Below the pieces are notes generated by a model. It was not told where the DNA came from. It did not search any database and worked only from the letters and a program-made list of their open reading frames with translations. Source: Mauremys mutica (lineage: Eukaryota > Chordata > Testudines > Geoemydidae). From it: a stretch of DNA of 64,000 nt. The DNA is taken from the NCBI RefSeq assembly GCF_020497125.1, contig NC_059084.1, positions 32,146,203 to 32,210,202 of the forward strand. Direction: 5' to 3'. Made by a program: the position numbers and the translations under genes. Below, one piece after another: positions 22,851-33,100 of this stretch. How positions within the stretch are numbered: position 1 is the stretch's first letter; the number at the start of each line of letters is the position of its first letter.

Positions 22851-24017
22851 GTTAAACTAATAGCAAAAGGGGAGGGTAAAAAGAGGGAAGATATGAGCAC
22901 TCAGCACAAAATCAAGATGTGGAGAACAAAATTAATCAAGGAGTTGAAAAACCTGAAGAGAGGCAATGCTGGCTGTGCACCAGTGCTGGGAGCCTGGGTA
23001 ACTAACAAGAGGAACTGGAGCTGCTCATTTACGAACATAAATTCAATCAAGTGGTATTACTGAAACCTAGTGGGATAATTCACACAACTGGAATGTTAAA
23101 ATCAATGGTTGTAACCTATTTAGGAAAGACTGAATGGGCAAAAGAGAAGAGGCAGTGGGTGCCACTCTGTCAAAATGGCATTATCTGTTTCCGAGTCACT
23201 GATAACTCAGAAGAAAATGATCTTGAAATGGTTATGGATAAATGTCCTAACAGAAGAAGATGGGGTATTAGTTGGAGTCTCCTACAGACCCCAATCACAC
23301 TGGGAACAGGATGCCTGCTCCTTATGTACCTATCTACAATGTGTAGGGAAAAAAGCTGTGTGATCATGGGAAACTTCAATCTGAATGAGGAATTCTGAAG
23401 GTCTCAAACTGCCAATTTCCTAACTCAAAAAGTTTTGCAGCCAGCACAGGAAATCTTTATTAGGCCTTGTCATGACAGATAAAGAGGAACTGATCACAGA
23501 ACTAAAAATTAATGGCAGCATAGATTCAAGTGCTCATGACTTGGTCCCATTAATAATGTCCAGGTCCAGACCAAGTCATATATATACTTGAGCTGTAATA
23601 CAGCCACTTTCACAAAGCTAAAAACAATTCTGAGCCAAATCAGCTGGAGGAAGAATTTAATCAGAAAAATATGAAGGATAATTGGCAATCATTTAAGAAC
23701 ACCTTACTAGATGCCCAAAAAGTCAGAATCCTACAATCAAGGAAGAAGGCTGTACTGGGTAAAAAAACAACCTTGTTAAGAAGCAGAATGAAGGCAGCTA
23801 TAAAAAAAAAATACCACAAATGGAAGAAAGGGGAAGTTGACCATAATGATTATAAATCAGAAGTAAGGAATTGTAGAAATTGATAAAGGAAGGAAAAGGA
23901 CACAAGGAGAAGTCTATGACCAGAAGAGTTAAGAACAATAAGAAGCTGTTTTTAAATATATTAGGAACAAAAAGAATCTTGAAAATGGTATTGTTCCATT
24001 ACTAGATGATGTGTTGC

Positions 24018-24036
24018 AACAACAGATCATCAGTAC

Positions 24037-24067
<31 letters not shown>

Positions 24068-24120
24068 TCCCAGCTCACGTTCCCTATTAGTGGGTGAACA
24101 ATCCAACACTTGGTGAATTC

Positions 24121-24155
<35 letters not shown>

Positions 24156-24189
24156 TTCAAAAAGTGACGTCACTATGAACGCTTGGCCT

Positions 24190-24230
<41 letters not shown>

Positions 24231-24334
24231 CTGCTTAAAACCCCAAAAGTCAGAAGGATCGTGAGGCCCCGCTTTCACGGTCTGTATTCATAACGAAAAT
24301 CAAGATCAAGCGAGCTTTTGCCCTTCTGCTCCAC
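24018..24334 (-). pseudogene. 28S rRNA pseudogene fragment
   Basis: On the minus strand the segment follows the 3' part of eukaryotic 28S rRNA for about 317 nt. Recognisable blocks are GTGGAGCAGAAGGGCAAAAG, CTCGCTTGATCTTGATTTTC, GGGGCCTCACGATCCTTCTG, AGTTACCACAGGGATAACTG, CCTATCATTGTGAAGCAGAA and GTTCACCCACTAATAGGGAA. This is the domain V (peptidyl-transferase) region. A few substitutions are present, for example in the GCGACGTCGC stem. It sits inside a LINE coding region and is far too short to be a functional rRNA gene, so it is a retroposed pseudogene. Confidence 0.95.
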
Positions 24335-24615
24335 ATAGAATTATCAATAATAAAGCAGAAAAGGCAGAAATATTTCTGTTCCATATTTGGGGAAAAAGTA
24401 GATGATATAGTCTTATATTGTAATGATAAAACCTTTTTTTTCATTCCACCACTATCTCTGGAGGATGTTAAACAGAAGTTACTAAAGTTAGTCATTTTTA
24501 AATTAGCAGGTCCAGATAACTTGCATCCAAAGCTGGCTGAGGAACTTGCTGGATCATTAATGTTGATTTTTCAGTAAGTCTTGGCACATGCGGTGAGTTT
24601 CTGATTTCCCAGGGG

Positions 24616-24919
24616 CAGGGCCGGCTCCAGACCCCAGCGCGCCAAGCGCCCGCTTGGGGCGGCGGCCCAGCGGGAGGGCGGCAGGCGGCTCTGGCGGACC
24701 TCCCGCAGGCGTGCCTTTGGAATGTCCGCTGGGACCGCAGCTCCGGTAGACCTCCCGCAGACGTGCCTGCGGAGGGGCCGCTGGTCCTGCGGCTCCGGTG
24801 GAGCATCCGCAGGCACGCCTGCGGGAGGTCCACCAGAGCCGCGGGACTGGCGACCGCTAGAGCGCCCCCCGTGGCGTGCCGCCGTGCTTGGGGCGGCAGA
24901 AATCCTTGAGCCGCCTCTG
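24616..24919. mobile_element. hAT-type MITE with near-perfect 8-bp duplication
   Basis: Ends CAGGGCCGGCTCCAG and GAGCCGCCTCTG are inverted. Flanks CCCAGGGG (24608-24615) and CCCAAGGG (24920-24927) differ at one base. The interior has the same CCGCAGGC and GCGGCTCCGG blocks as the copy at 7709. Confidence 0.85.
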
Positions 24920-24929
24920 CCCAAGGGGT

Positions 24930-25805
24930 GCTCCACCCATGCTCCATCCCAGGCCCCATCCCCACCCCTTCCTACCCCACTTTTTCTGTCCTGTTCTGCC
25001 CCCTCCCCTGAGTATGCCCCAGCCATAGATGACCTGGAACTGGCCTCCCCATATTGGGGGGGAGGGGCATGCTCAAAAGTGGAGGTAACATGACTGGTCA
25101 CGTGTCCCTCCCCCCGACAACTCCTCTGCACCCAGCCTGGGCCACCACACTCTCCTTGCTGAATGTTGCCTGGGGGGGGCTGTCCTCCCACTGTGCCTGC
25201 CCCCCCGACCGGCATGTTCTGCCGCTCTCCCTGGTGGGATGGAGACACTTCTAACACCAGCCCCTCCCAGTGGCTGACCGAAAAAGCCTGTCTGAGGAGG
25301 AGGTGGCTTCTGTTTCCTGCCTGGGCTTGGCTGCTGGGGACCGTGGTTGAGTGAGCTAGAAACTTACTGGGGGGAGAGGGGCTCCAGCTCGGTCACCCCC
25401 ACTACCCAGTACCTGAGTCCAGGCAGGGAGCAGAAGCCGTCTCCCCAGACAGGCTCTCTCAGGCAGCCACCAGCCCACCATGCTGCAGAGCAGTGTCCCA
25501 GGGGCTGGAAGGGGCTGGTCCTACCCCTTCCATTCCACAGCATCTGGGGATGTCCTCCCAACGTGCCTCCCAGTCCCGCCCTCACTCCGCCTCTTCCTGC
25601 CCCTCCTCCTCCCCCCCCAGTGCCTCCTGCACGCCGCTGAACAGATGATCCTCAGTGGATGGAAGGGGCGGGGGAGAGGCTGATCGGTGGGGCCCACCAC
25701 CAGCGGGAGGCGCTGGGTAGGAGGGGGAGCCCGCCAGTGGGTGCTGAGCACCCATTTTTTTTCCATGGGTGCTCCAGCCCTGGAGCACCCACAGAGTTGG
25801 TGCCT
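24930..25805. other. GC-rich insertion, probably hAT-derived
   Basis: The segment separates LINE RT pieces and gives only Pro/Ser-rich shadow frames. Its right end contains GTGGGTGCTGAGCACCCATT then GGGTGCTCCAGCCCTGGAGC, a hairpin-forming motif common at the end of a reptile DNA transposon. The left boundary was not fixed. Confidence 0.45.
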
Positions 25806-25988
25806 GTGAGCCTTGGAGCCCTAGGGAAGCTCCAGAAGACTGGAAGAAAGCTAATGCTGTGCCAATTTTTAAAAGGGTAAATGGGATGTCCTGGTAATTA
25901 TAGGACTGTCAGCCTGACATCAATCCCAGCCCAGATAATAGAGCAGCTGATGTGGTACTCAGTTAAATAAAGAATTAAAAGGAGGGTA

Positions 25989-27049
25989 TGTGAGGGGTTC
26001 CCCAGGGTGCAACCTGGAACTGGAGTATTGCTCAGCCTTCTGGCATACCAACCTGGGCTCCCTCTCACACTGATGCTGTGTCAAGCTGCAAACCTCTCCA
26101 GATCCTGCACTTACACAGACACCCACAGGAAGGAACGCACCCAGCTGAGTTTCATGAATGCTTTTTCCAGCCACTCATGAACTGACAATAAAGAGGCTCC
26201 AGACAGTTCCCCCCATCTCTCCAGCCTGGGACCCCCGAACTGTACCATCTTACCCTGGTCAGAAGCCTGACCAGCATAAGTTTGTTACCTGGTCCACCAC
26301 TTCTACAAAGGAAAGTGGATGTGCACCAGCTTTTGTACACTGAGCAGATTTCCGATGCACTTCAAGCAAAACCCACTGTTTTAGGTAAAATAGAAAACAG
26401 ATTTATTAACTAAGAAAGGTAGATTTCTTCATTACCTAAGAAAAAAAAATAAAATCACCATCTGAGTTCTATAAACTTGGCAGGATCTAAATCAAGCCGT
26501 GTCTCACCCTGGTGGTATAGTTCCTTTAATATACAAGCTTGGATTCTGCTTTCCAACCTGGGACCACCTCCCCAGTTCAGTCTTTGTTCTCTAGATGTGT
26601 TTTCAGGTGTTGAGTTGTGGGGGGAATAAGGCCAAGTGATGATGTCACTTCCCCCTTCTATAGCTTCTTCCAGCTTGCTGGAAAGAGCTTTTGCTGTGCC
26701 TCTCTCTGAGAGGTTTCCATTGTACACAGTTCCTGGGGTAATCCTTGTGAGTCTGTGTATTCCCCGTAATGGGCCACCAATGCTATCTAGCCTCTCCATT
26801 GTTGTACCTAAAAGGCTGGCTGTGGGTGTTTCCAACCTTACAACATATTCCAGTAACATACACATAGAAAAACTTCGTAACTTTCCTCCAATGACAACAC
26901 ATACAAGCCAACAGGATATTAATGTTCAACAGATCAAGACTTTTAGAATGATACCTCACAGGCATACTTTGTACAAAACATATCATAGTTATATGACAGT
27001 GGTGTATATGGGAGTGCCAGGGTGTTGCTTTGGAGCACAGAATGTCTCA
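25989..27049. mobile_element. Solo LTR (about 1.06 kb)
   Basis: It begins TGTGAGGGG and ends GTCTCA, with TG...CA termini. A perfect 5-bp duplication, GGGTA, flanks it at 25984-25988 and 27050-27054. There is no internal retroviral gene. The LINE reading continues on both sides, which fixes it as an insertion. It does not match the LTR at 10743 end to end, so it is a different family. Confidence 0.82.
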
Positions 27050-27282
27050 GGGTAATGTAATTAATGCCAATCAACATAGGTTTATGGAAAATAGATCCTG
27101 TCAATCTAACTTGATAGCTTTTTTGATGATTACAAATTTGGTTGATAAAGGTGATAGTGTTGACATAATAAGTCTTCTGTAAGGTGTTTGGCTTGGTATC
27201 ATATTCCTTTTTGATTAAAAAATTAGAATGAGATAAAATTAAGATGGCACACATTAAATGGATTATTGGCATATTGGGCTGC

Positions 27283-27826
27283 ATTAGTAGGAGCATTGCC
27301 AGCAGTTCGAGGGAAGTGATTATTCCCCTCTATTTGGCACTGGTGAGGCCACATCTGGAGTATTGTGTCTAGTTTTGAGGCCCCCACTACAGAAAAGATG
27401 TGGACAAATTGGAGAGAGTCCAGTGGAAAGCAATAAAAATGATTAGGGGGCTGGGGCTTATTTAGTCTGCAGAAGAGAAGAGTGAGGGGGAATTTGCAGC
27501 AGCCTTCAACTACCTGAAGGGGGGTTCCAAAGAGGAACAGCTGTTCTCAGTGGTAGCAGATGACAGAACAAGGAGCAATGGTCTGAAGTTACAGTGGGGG
27601 AGGTTTAGGTTGGATATTAGGAAAAACTATTTCACTAGGAGGGTGGTGAAGCACTGGAATGGGTTACCTAGGGAGGTGGTGGAATCTCCATCCTTAGAGG
27701 TTTTTAAGGCCTGGCATGACAAAGCTCTGGCTGGGCTGATTTAGTTGGGGTTGGTCCTGCTTTGAGCAGCGGATTGGACTAGAGGACTTCCTGAGGTCTC
27801 TCCCTACCCTAAACTTCTATGATTAG
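27283..27826 (+). mobile_element. CR1 LINE 3' end, nested in the older LINE
   Basis: The frame reads [17 protein letters not shown] blocks, then an open stretch ending [23 protein letters not shown] and [20 protein letters not shown], followed by a CR1 3' UTR with GGATTGGACTAGAGGACTTC and TTCTATGATT at 27826. It closely resembles the CR1 at 33185-34244 but has more damage. The older LINE resumes at 27828. Confidence 0.85.
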
Positions 27827-28147
27827 AAATTGGCTAACTGATGTAACTGCAAATGTGGAATCATCATCAAGTGGCTGTGTTTCCAGTAGAGTCCTGCAGG
27901 GATTGGGTCTTGGCCCTACACTATTTAACATTTTTCTCAATGACCTGGAAGAAAACATAAAATCATCACTGATAAATTTGCAGATGACATCAAAATTGGG
28001 AGAATGGTAAATAATGAAGAGGACAGATCACTGATTCAGATCGCTCTGGTTTGCTCGCTAAACTGGGCACAAGCAAACAATATGCGTTTTAATAGGGCTA
28101 AATATAAAAGTGTACATCTAGGAGCGAATCATGTAGGCCTGTAGTAG

Positions 28148-28600
28148 GATCCTCAGTGGGCTGGGTGGCCTAGTGATTAGCATCCACTCAGTCATCGGAG
28201 TATTGATAGGGGAGCCCAAGCATTCCCACTCTACCGGGCTCAACCAAGGGCCCTAGGAGGATCAGTAGACCCCTGAGTTACCTCCCTGCATTGCTTCCTA
28301 CCACTGCTCCCTCCACTTCTGGTCCCAGATAAGGAAAAAGGAAACCAGACCAGCAATCCTAACTGGGCTCATACAGTCCTGGTACTTCAGGGAGGCATCT
28401 CTAGCCCCTTTTGGCAGGAACCTCCAGGGTAGGCCTGTTCCTCCCACTTTCTCAGCAGGGTTTGCTCCCTTTTCAACCCTGTCTCCAGATGGCGTGTGCA
28501 CGGCAGGGTTGGAGGTGCAGGGCTAGCTTGGCCCAGCACTGTCCTTTAACCCCTTCGTCCCAGTGTGGGGTTTGTATACCCCATGCTACAGAATGAGGGA
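28148..28600. other. Unassigned insertion in the ancient LINE
   Basis: LINE reading stops near 28145 and resumes near 28600. The intervening piece starts near a GGTGGCCTAGTGATTAGCAT motif that looks like a Pol III A box, but no B box is clear. It could be an old SINE or MITE. Confidence 0.4.
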
Positions 28601-29035
28601 CGCTATCCTGGGAAGCAGTGAAGGAAAAAGATTTGAGGGTTGTGGTGCGACTGCTGCTGGAATATTGTGTCCAGTTCTGGTGCCCACAATTCAAGTAGGA
28701 TATTGATAAATTGGAGACAGTTCAGAGAAGAACTACGAGAATGATTATGGGATTAGAAACCTGCCTTATAGTGATAAACTCAAAGAGCTCAATCTTTTAA
28801 TTTAACAAAGAGAAGGGAACAAATACTTAATAATGAGCTCTTTGATCCAGCAGAGAAAGGTCTAACCCGGTCCAATGGCTGGAAATTGAAGCTGGACACA
28901 TTCAGACTAGAAATAAGGCATACATTTTTAACAGTCAGAGTAACTAACCATTGGAACAATTTATCAAGTGTCATGGTGGATTCTCCATCACTGTCAAATT
29001 TTCATTCAAAATGTTTTTCTACAAGATCTGCCCTA

Positions 29036-29790
29036 GGGTGGGGGGAGTTCCTGGGGCAGGGGCTGCCAGGAGTGAGTGGGGGTAAGTGTTGGCATGCCAG
29101 GGTGAGTGTGGGGGTACAGGGGTGAGTGCAGGGTGTAGGGGAGTGTGCAGGGTGCTGGGGTGAATGTTGGAGTGCAGAGGTGCTGGGGGTGAGTGTGGGG
29201 ATGCCAGGGTGAGTGACGGGGTTGCTGGGGGTGAGTGGGAGGGTGTCAGTGTGTGTGCAGGGTGCTGGGGTGAGTGCAGGGAGCTGGGGTGAGTGGGGGG
29301 AGCCACAGTGAGTTCAGAGGTACAAGGGGTGAGAGTTGGGGTGCCAGGGTGAGTGCAGGGGTACTGGGGTATGGGGGGGGGAGAGGGGCAGCTGGGGTGA
29401 TTGCAGGCTGCTAGGGTGAGTGTGGGGAGCCACAGTGAGTTCAGGGGTGCAGGGGGTGAGAGTTGGGGTGCCAGGGTGAGTGCAGGGGTGGGTGAGTGCA
29501 GGGGTGCAGGCTGTGCGGGGGGGCGAGGGGCAGCTGGGGTGAGTGCAGGCTGCTAGGGTGAGTGTGGGGAGCCACAGTGAGTTCAGAGGTGCAGGGGGTG
29601 AGAGTTGGGGTGCCAGGGTGAGTGCAGGGGTGCGGAGGGGGGGTGAGGGGCAGCTGGGGTGAGTGCAGGGTGCTAGGGTGAGTGTGAGGAGCCACAGTGA
29701 GTTCAGGGGTGCAGGGGGTGAGAGTTGGGGTGCCAGGGTGGGTGCGGGGGGGCGAGGGGCAGCTGGGGTGAGTGCCGGCTGCTGGGGCAG
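29036..29790. repeat. GC-rich minisatellite upstream of the ferlin promoter
   Basis: The tract is made of GGGGTGAGTG-type short units with a higher-order repeat of about 120-142 bp, marked by AGCCACAGTGAGTTCA at about 29301, 29428, 29570 and 29690. It creates long Pro/His/Thr-rich frames on the minus strand that reflect the repeat and not a gene. Its many GTGAGT motifs mimic splice donors. Confidence 0.9.
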
Positions 29791-30120
29791 GTGGCCGCGG
29801 GCGAGGGGCAGGCAGGGCAGTGCCATGTGTACTTTCCGGGTGGGGAGCAGGCGGCCCAACCTGCTGGGCGCGTCCTGGCGGTGAGTCAGCGGGGACCGGG
29901 CCGGGACCGGCCGGGCGCAGCGCAGCGCAGCACAGGAGCGGGCCGGGGTCGGGGCCGGCGGCAGCAGCATGGCGCTGAGTGTCACCGTGAAGCGGGTCAC
30001 CCAGCTGCCGGGGGCCGGGGAGCGGCAGGTGCAGCTCAGCTTCCGAGGTGCGGCGCGGGGTCGGGCGGACAGAGGCCGGGGGGCTGGGTGCCGGGGCGCG
30101 CGGGGAGGGCAGGGGGACAG
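29790..30120 (+). promoter_or_regulatory. FER1L4: CpG-rich promoter and 5' region of the ferlin gene
   Basis: CpG density rises sharply here compared with the flanks, and the first ATG lies within it. No TATA box is evident, as expected for a CpG-island promoter. The start ATG (29969) is in a fair context, GGCAGCAGCATGG. A donor-like GGCGGTGAGTCAG at about 29880 leaves open a non-coding first exon, but there is no direct support. Confidence 0.6.
29969..30047 (+). CDS. FER1L4: Ferlin exon 1 (residues 1-26 plus one base)
   Basis: The exon encodes [20 protein letters not shown] followed by VQLSFR, the first two beta strands of C2A. Type II ferlins begin the same way: MAL, then strand, then a short loop, then a strand ending FRG. 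The donor GGTGCGG follows at 30048, leaving one base (phase 1). The start codon is chosen by this match and by its position in the CpG island. Confidence 0.8.
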
Positions 30121-33100
30121 GGCGCGGGTTGGTAGCCAGTGGGGGGTCTGGGTGCGGGGGGGGGGTTGGTAGCCAGTGGGGGGTCTGGGTGCGGGGGGGT
30201 GGTAGATGTGGGGGCTGGGCGCCGGTCCCCAGGGAGGATTGGTGGCTGGGCGGGGGGGCTGGGTGCCAGGGCACGTGGGGGTTGGTAGCCGGGGGGGTTC
30301 TGGGTGCCGGTGTGCAGGGTGGTTGGGCGGTAGAGGGGCTGGGTGCTAGGCGCGGGGGGGAGTTGGGTGCCGTGGAGGGGGGGGTGCCGGTGGGGTGCCC
30401 GGTTTGCGGGAGGGGGGTGTTAGTCCGTGCAGCGGGAGCCAGTGTGCAGTGGGGTTGGTAGCCGATGTGCAGAGGTCTATGATGGGGACAGGCCAGTTTC
30501 TATGTTCTGCCCCCGCCCGGGGTGCGGCACTGCCCGGTTCCCTGGCTCTCCTCTCACAGGGAGCCCCGTGCTCCCAGGCTCGCCTCGGGCTCAGCTGCCC
30601 AGGCCGCCTCACTGCTCTGGGTCTCAATCCCACCTGCCGCTGCGCGTCTGCAGCCCGGGTTTGGTGAGGGGCCCTTTGCACCAGGGCTGGGGCTCTGGCC
30701 AGGGATCTTGCCTCTTTTCTCTTCCGTGCCAGCGTCTTGGACTCAGCGTTAGTTTTGGCGCTGCTGGGCTCGGGTGAGCGTATCTGCAGATTGTGCTGTT
30801 TTCTCCCAACGGGCTCGGCGCTGTACAGCCCCCGGCAGTGGTTCAGCCAGAGAGGAGAGGAGCCAGCACCCCATCTCCCTGCAACAGCCCGTATCCACTT
30901 CCCTGACAGCAGCCTGCGCCCTTCCCCCAGCAGGTTTCATCCCCTTACAGCCTTGCCCCCCCCCTCCCAGCCGGTCTCATCTCCCTGCCGCAGCCCCCAC
31001 TTTCTTCCCCCTTCCAGCAGGCTGTATCCCTCTGCCCTACTGCAGAGTTAGGTCGACATAAGGCTGCTTACGTCAGTGTCCACACCTCAATGCTGCCTCT
31101 GTGACCTAAGGACCCCGCTACACCGACCTATGGTGCGAGGCACAGCACTATGATTGATGTGCTTAGGGCAACACAGTGTCTGTAGAGACACTGCATTACT
31201 TCCACTGGCTGCTGGCAGTCAGCCCTGAGGTGGGCAGGAGTTCCAGCTGTGAGGCCCCTTCAGGCTGGCAGCTGGAGCCAGAGTCCAGATGTGAAATAAC
31301 AGCAGCTATGAAAGTGACAAGAATGTCAGTTTCACTGCTGGTAGGCTCCCTGCTGTGAAATGAGCCCATGCTGGCTCACAGCTCAGGCTGCTAGCACAGG
31401 GCTGGGAAAGGGAGGCCAGCTGTGAGCCTGGCACCTGCCTGACAGCTCGGGGGGGGGGGGGGCAGATGTGAGCCCCATGCCTACAGCTGAGGCTGTCAGC
31501 CCCAGGGCTCCAGCTGTCAGTGCCCCACAATCAGGGGCGGCTCTAGACCGAAGCCGCGGGACCAGCGGACCCTCCGCAGGCATTTCGCCGAAGGCTGCCT
31601 GCCTGCTGCCCTCCCAGCAACTGGCAGAGCGCCCCCCGTGGCATGCCACCCCAAGTACGCGCTTGGCGTGCTGGGGCCTGGAGCCGCCCCTGCCCACAAT
31701 GCCCCACTTCAGTCGGTGAAAGCTCCTGGCAAGGATGGAAAAGAAGGAGGGTAATGGGGACGTGAAGTACCACTGTAATTACTGCGGTGGCTGTACACCG
31801 ACTTAACTTACATTGACTTCATTTTGTAGCACAGACAAGTCCTGTGCCCAGTGCTTAAATTCTCATAGAGTATTTCCTGGAGCCCTGGGGCTCAGGGCGT
31901 CTGGCCTACAGGGGGTGCTGGAGCTCGGGGCTTCTGCCCTGCAGATTTGAAAATATTTACTGGAGCTCTGCTCCAGACAGCTCCAGGTGAATTGAAGCCC
32001 TGCCTGTGCCTCATGGCCTGTTCTCTGCAGCCCGTCTTGTGCCGGTCCCAGCAGTCTCTCTGCAGGCAGTTCTGTAGGCCTGGGCACTGCAATGTCTGAG
32101 CACAGCACTGCACAGCAACCCAGAGCCATTTGGAAACCTTTAAATCATAATGAACTTCTGTTGCACCAGGGGAACCAGTGGATCCTGTGTCTCATCTATG
32201 GGCTTTCCTGCACAGCAGTGCCATTGGGGAAGCTCACTTAATATGGGCTGCGGGGGCCCAGGGACCAGGTGGGAGTGATCAGGATCAGCTTGGTGCTGAA
32301 GGGAGGTGATGGCAGGGAAACACCCCTAGTAAGGGATCTGCCATTTGCTGGGAGATGGAGGAGGAGAGCTGCAGCTCCAGCAGTCCCTGGGTCCCCACAC
32401 ACTAGCCAGCCTGGGAAAGCTGCAATGAACATGAGACCCAGTCCTGAGATGTGCTGAGCACCCCAACGTCTCGCATTGGGCCCTTAATGAATTAGGCATA
32501 GATTTGGCATAGCGAGATGTTCTGGCCTCCCAGCTGGCAGAACCAGGCGGATGAAACCCTGCATCCGACCATTGTCTTAACATTCTGCATGTGTTTTCCC
32601 CCAGGGTTTACTCAGAAGACGAAGAAGGTTCGCTGTGGCCAGGACGCTGTCTTCGGAGAGGTAAGGGATCACAGGACAGCAAGTGTCTGCAGCGACTGGA
32701 GCTGGGCTGTGCCGTCTCTTTACATCCTTGGTGAAGCCCTGCCCAGGCTCACCCTGAGGGCTGTTCTTGGGTGACCAGATAAGCTAGATCCATAAGAAGC
32801 CTGACTCAGTCCTGCTGTCTTGGGGCTCTGAAATGAAGCAAATGGCTGAGAAGGGTTCAGCTCCAGTCAGTCCTTAAGCCCCTCATTACAACCTCAGGCC
32901 TGCGGAGTCCCGGAGCAGGGTGGAGATGGGGTTGTGGGTGTGGGGGTGTCAGTTATCATTCAATGGATTTCTGTAAAAGAAAATGACCAGACACAAAAGA
33001 ATGTCGTGGGCTTGGCAAAGAGGTGCAGCTCCTCAACCTCAGCACCACCCCAGCTGCTTTTCTAGAACAATGGCGTTTCCAGAGAAAGAAGCTATAAATA

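Larger units (their letters stand above)
22895..29035 (+). mobile_element. Ancient CR1-like LINE with several nested insertions
   Basis: Pieces of one LINE second-ORF protein appear in order on the + strand: an endonuclease-side block (23040-23400), a basic linker (23660-23890, with KKKYHKWKKGEVDHNDYKSE), an RT start (24430-24590), an RT segment with GNYRTVSLTS-like reading (25820-25983), a segment at 27055-27280, an RT core with NWLTDVTAN and LFNIFLNDLE (27828-28010), and the 3' end (28600-29035). The order is that expected of a single element. All pieces are broken by stops and frameshifts. Confidence 0.7.

Noticed and set aside
24018..24334. A functional rRNA gene.
   Set aside because: Only about 317 nt of 28S are present, with substitutions, inside a LINE.
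29840..29880. A non-coding first exon of the ferlin gene ending at a GGTGAGTCAG donor.
   Set aside because: The donor-like site stands next to a repeat full of GTGAGT motifs, and there is no transcript evidence. It is mentioned only as an open question.
29314..30274. Two minus-strand Pro/Thr/His-rich open frames over 200 codons near the ferlin start.
   Set aside because: They reflect a GC-rich minisatellite and the CpG island. They run antisense to exon 1 and show no domain.
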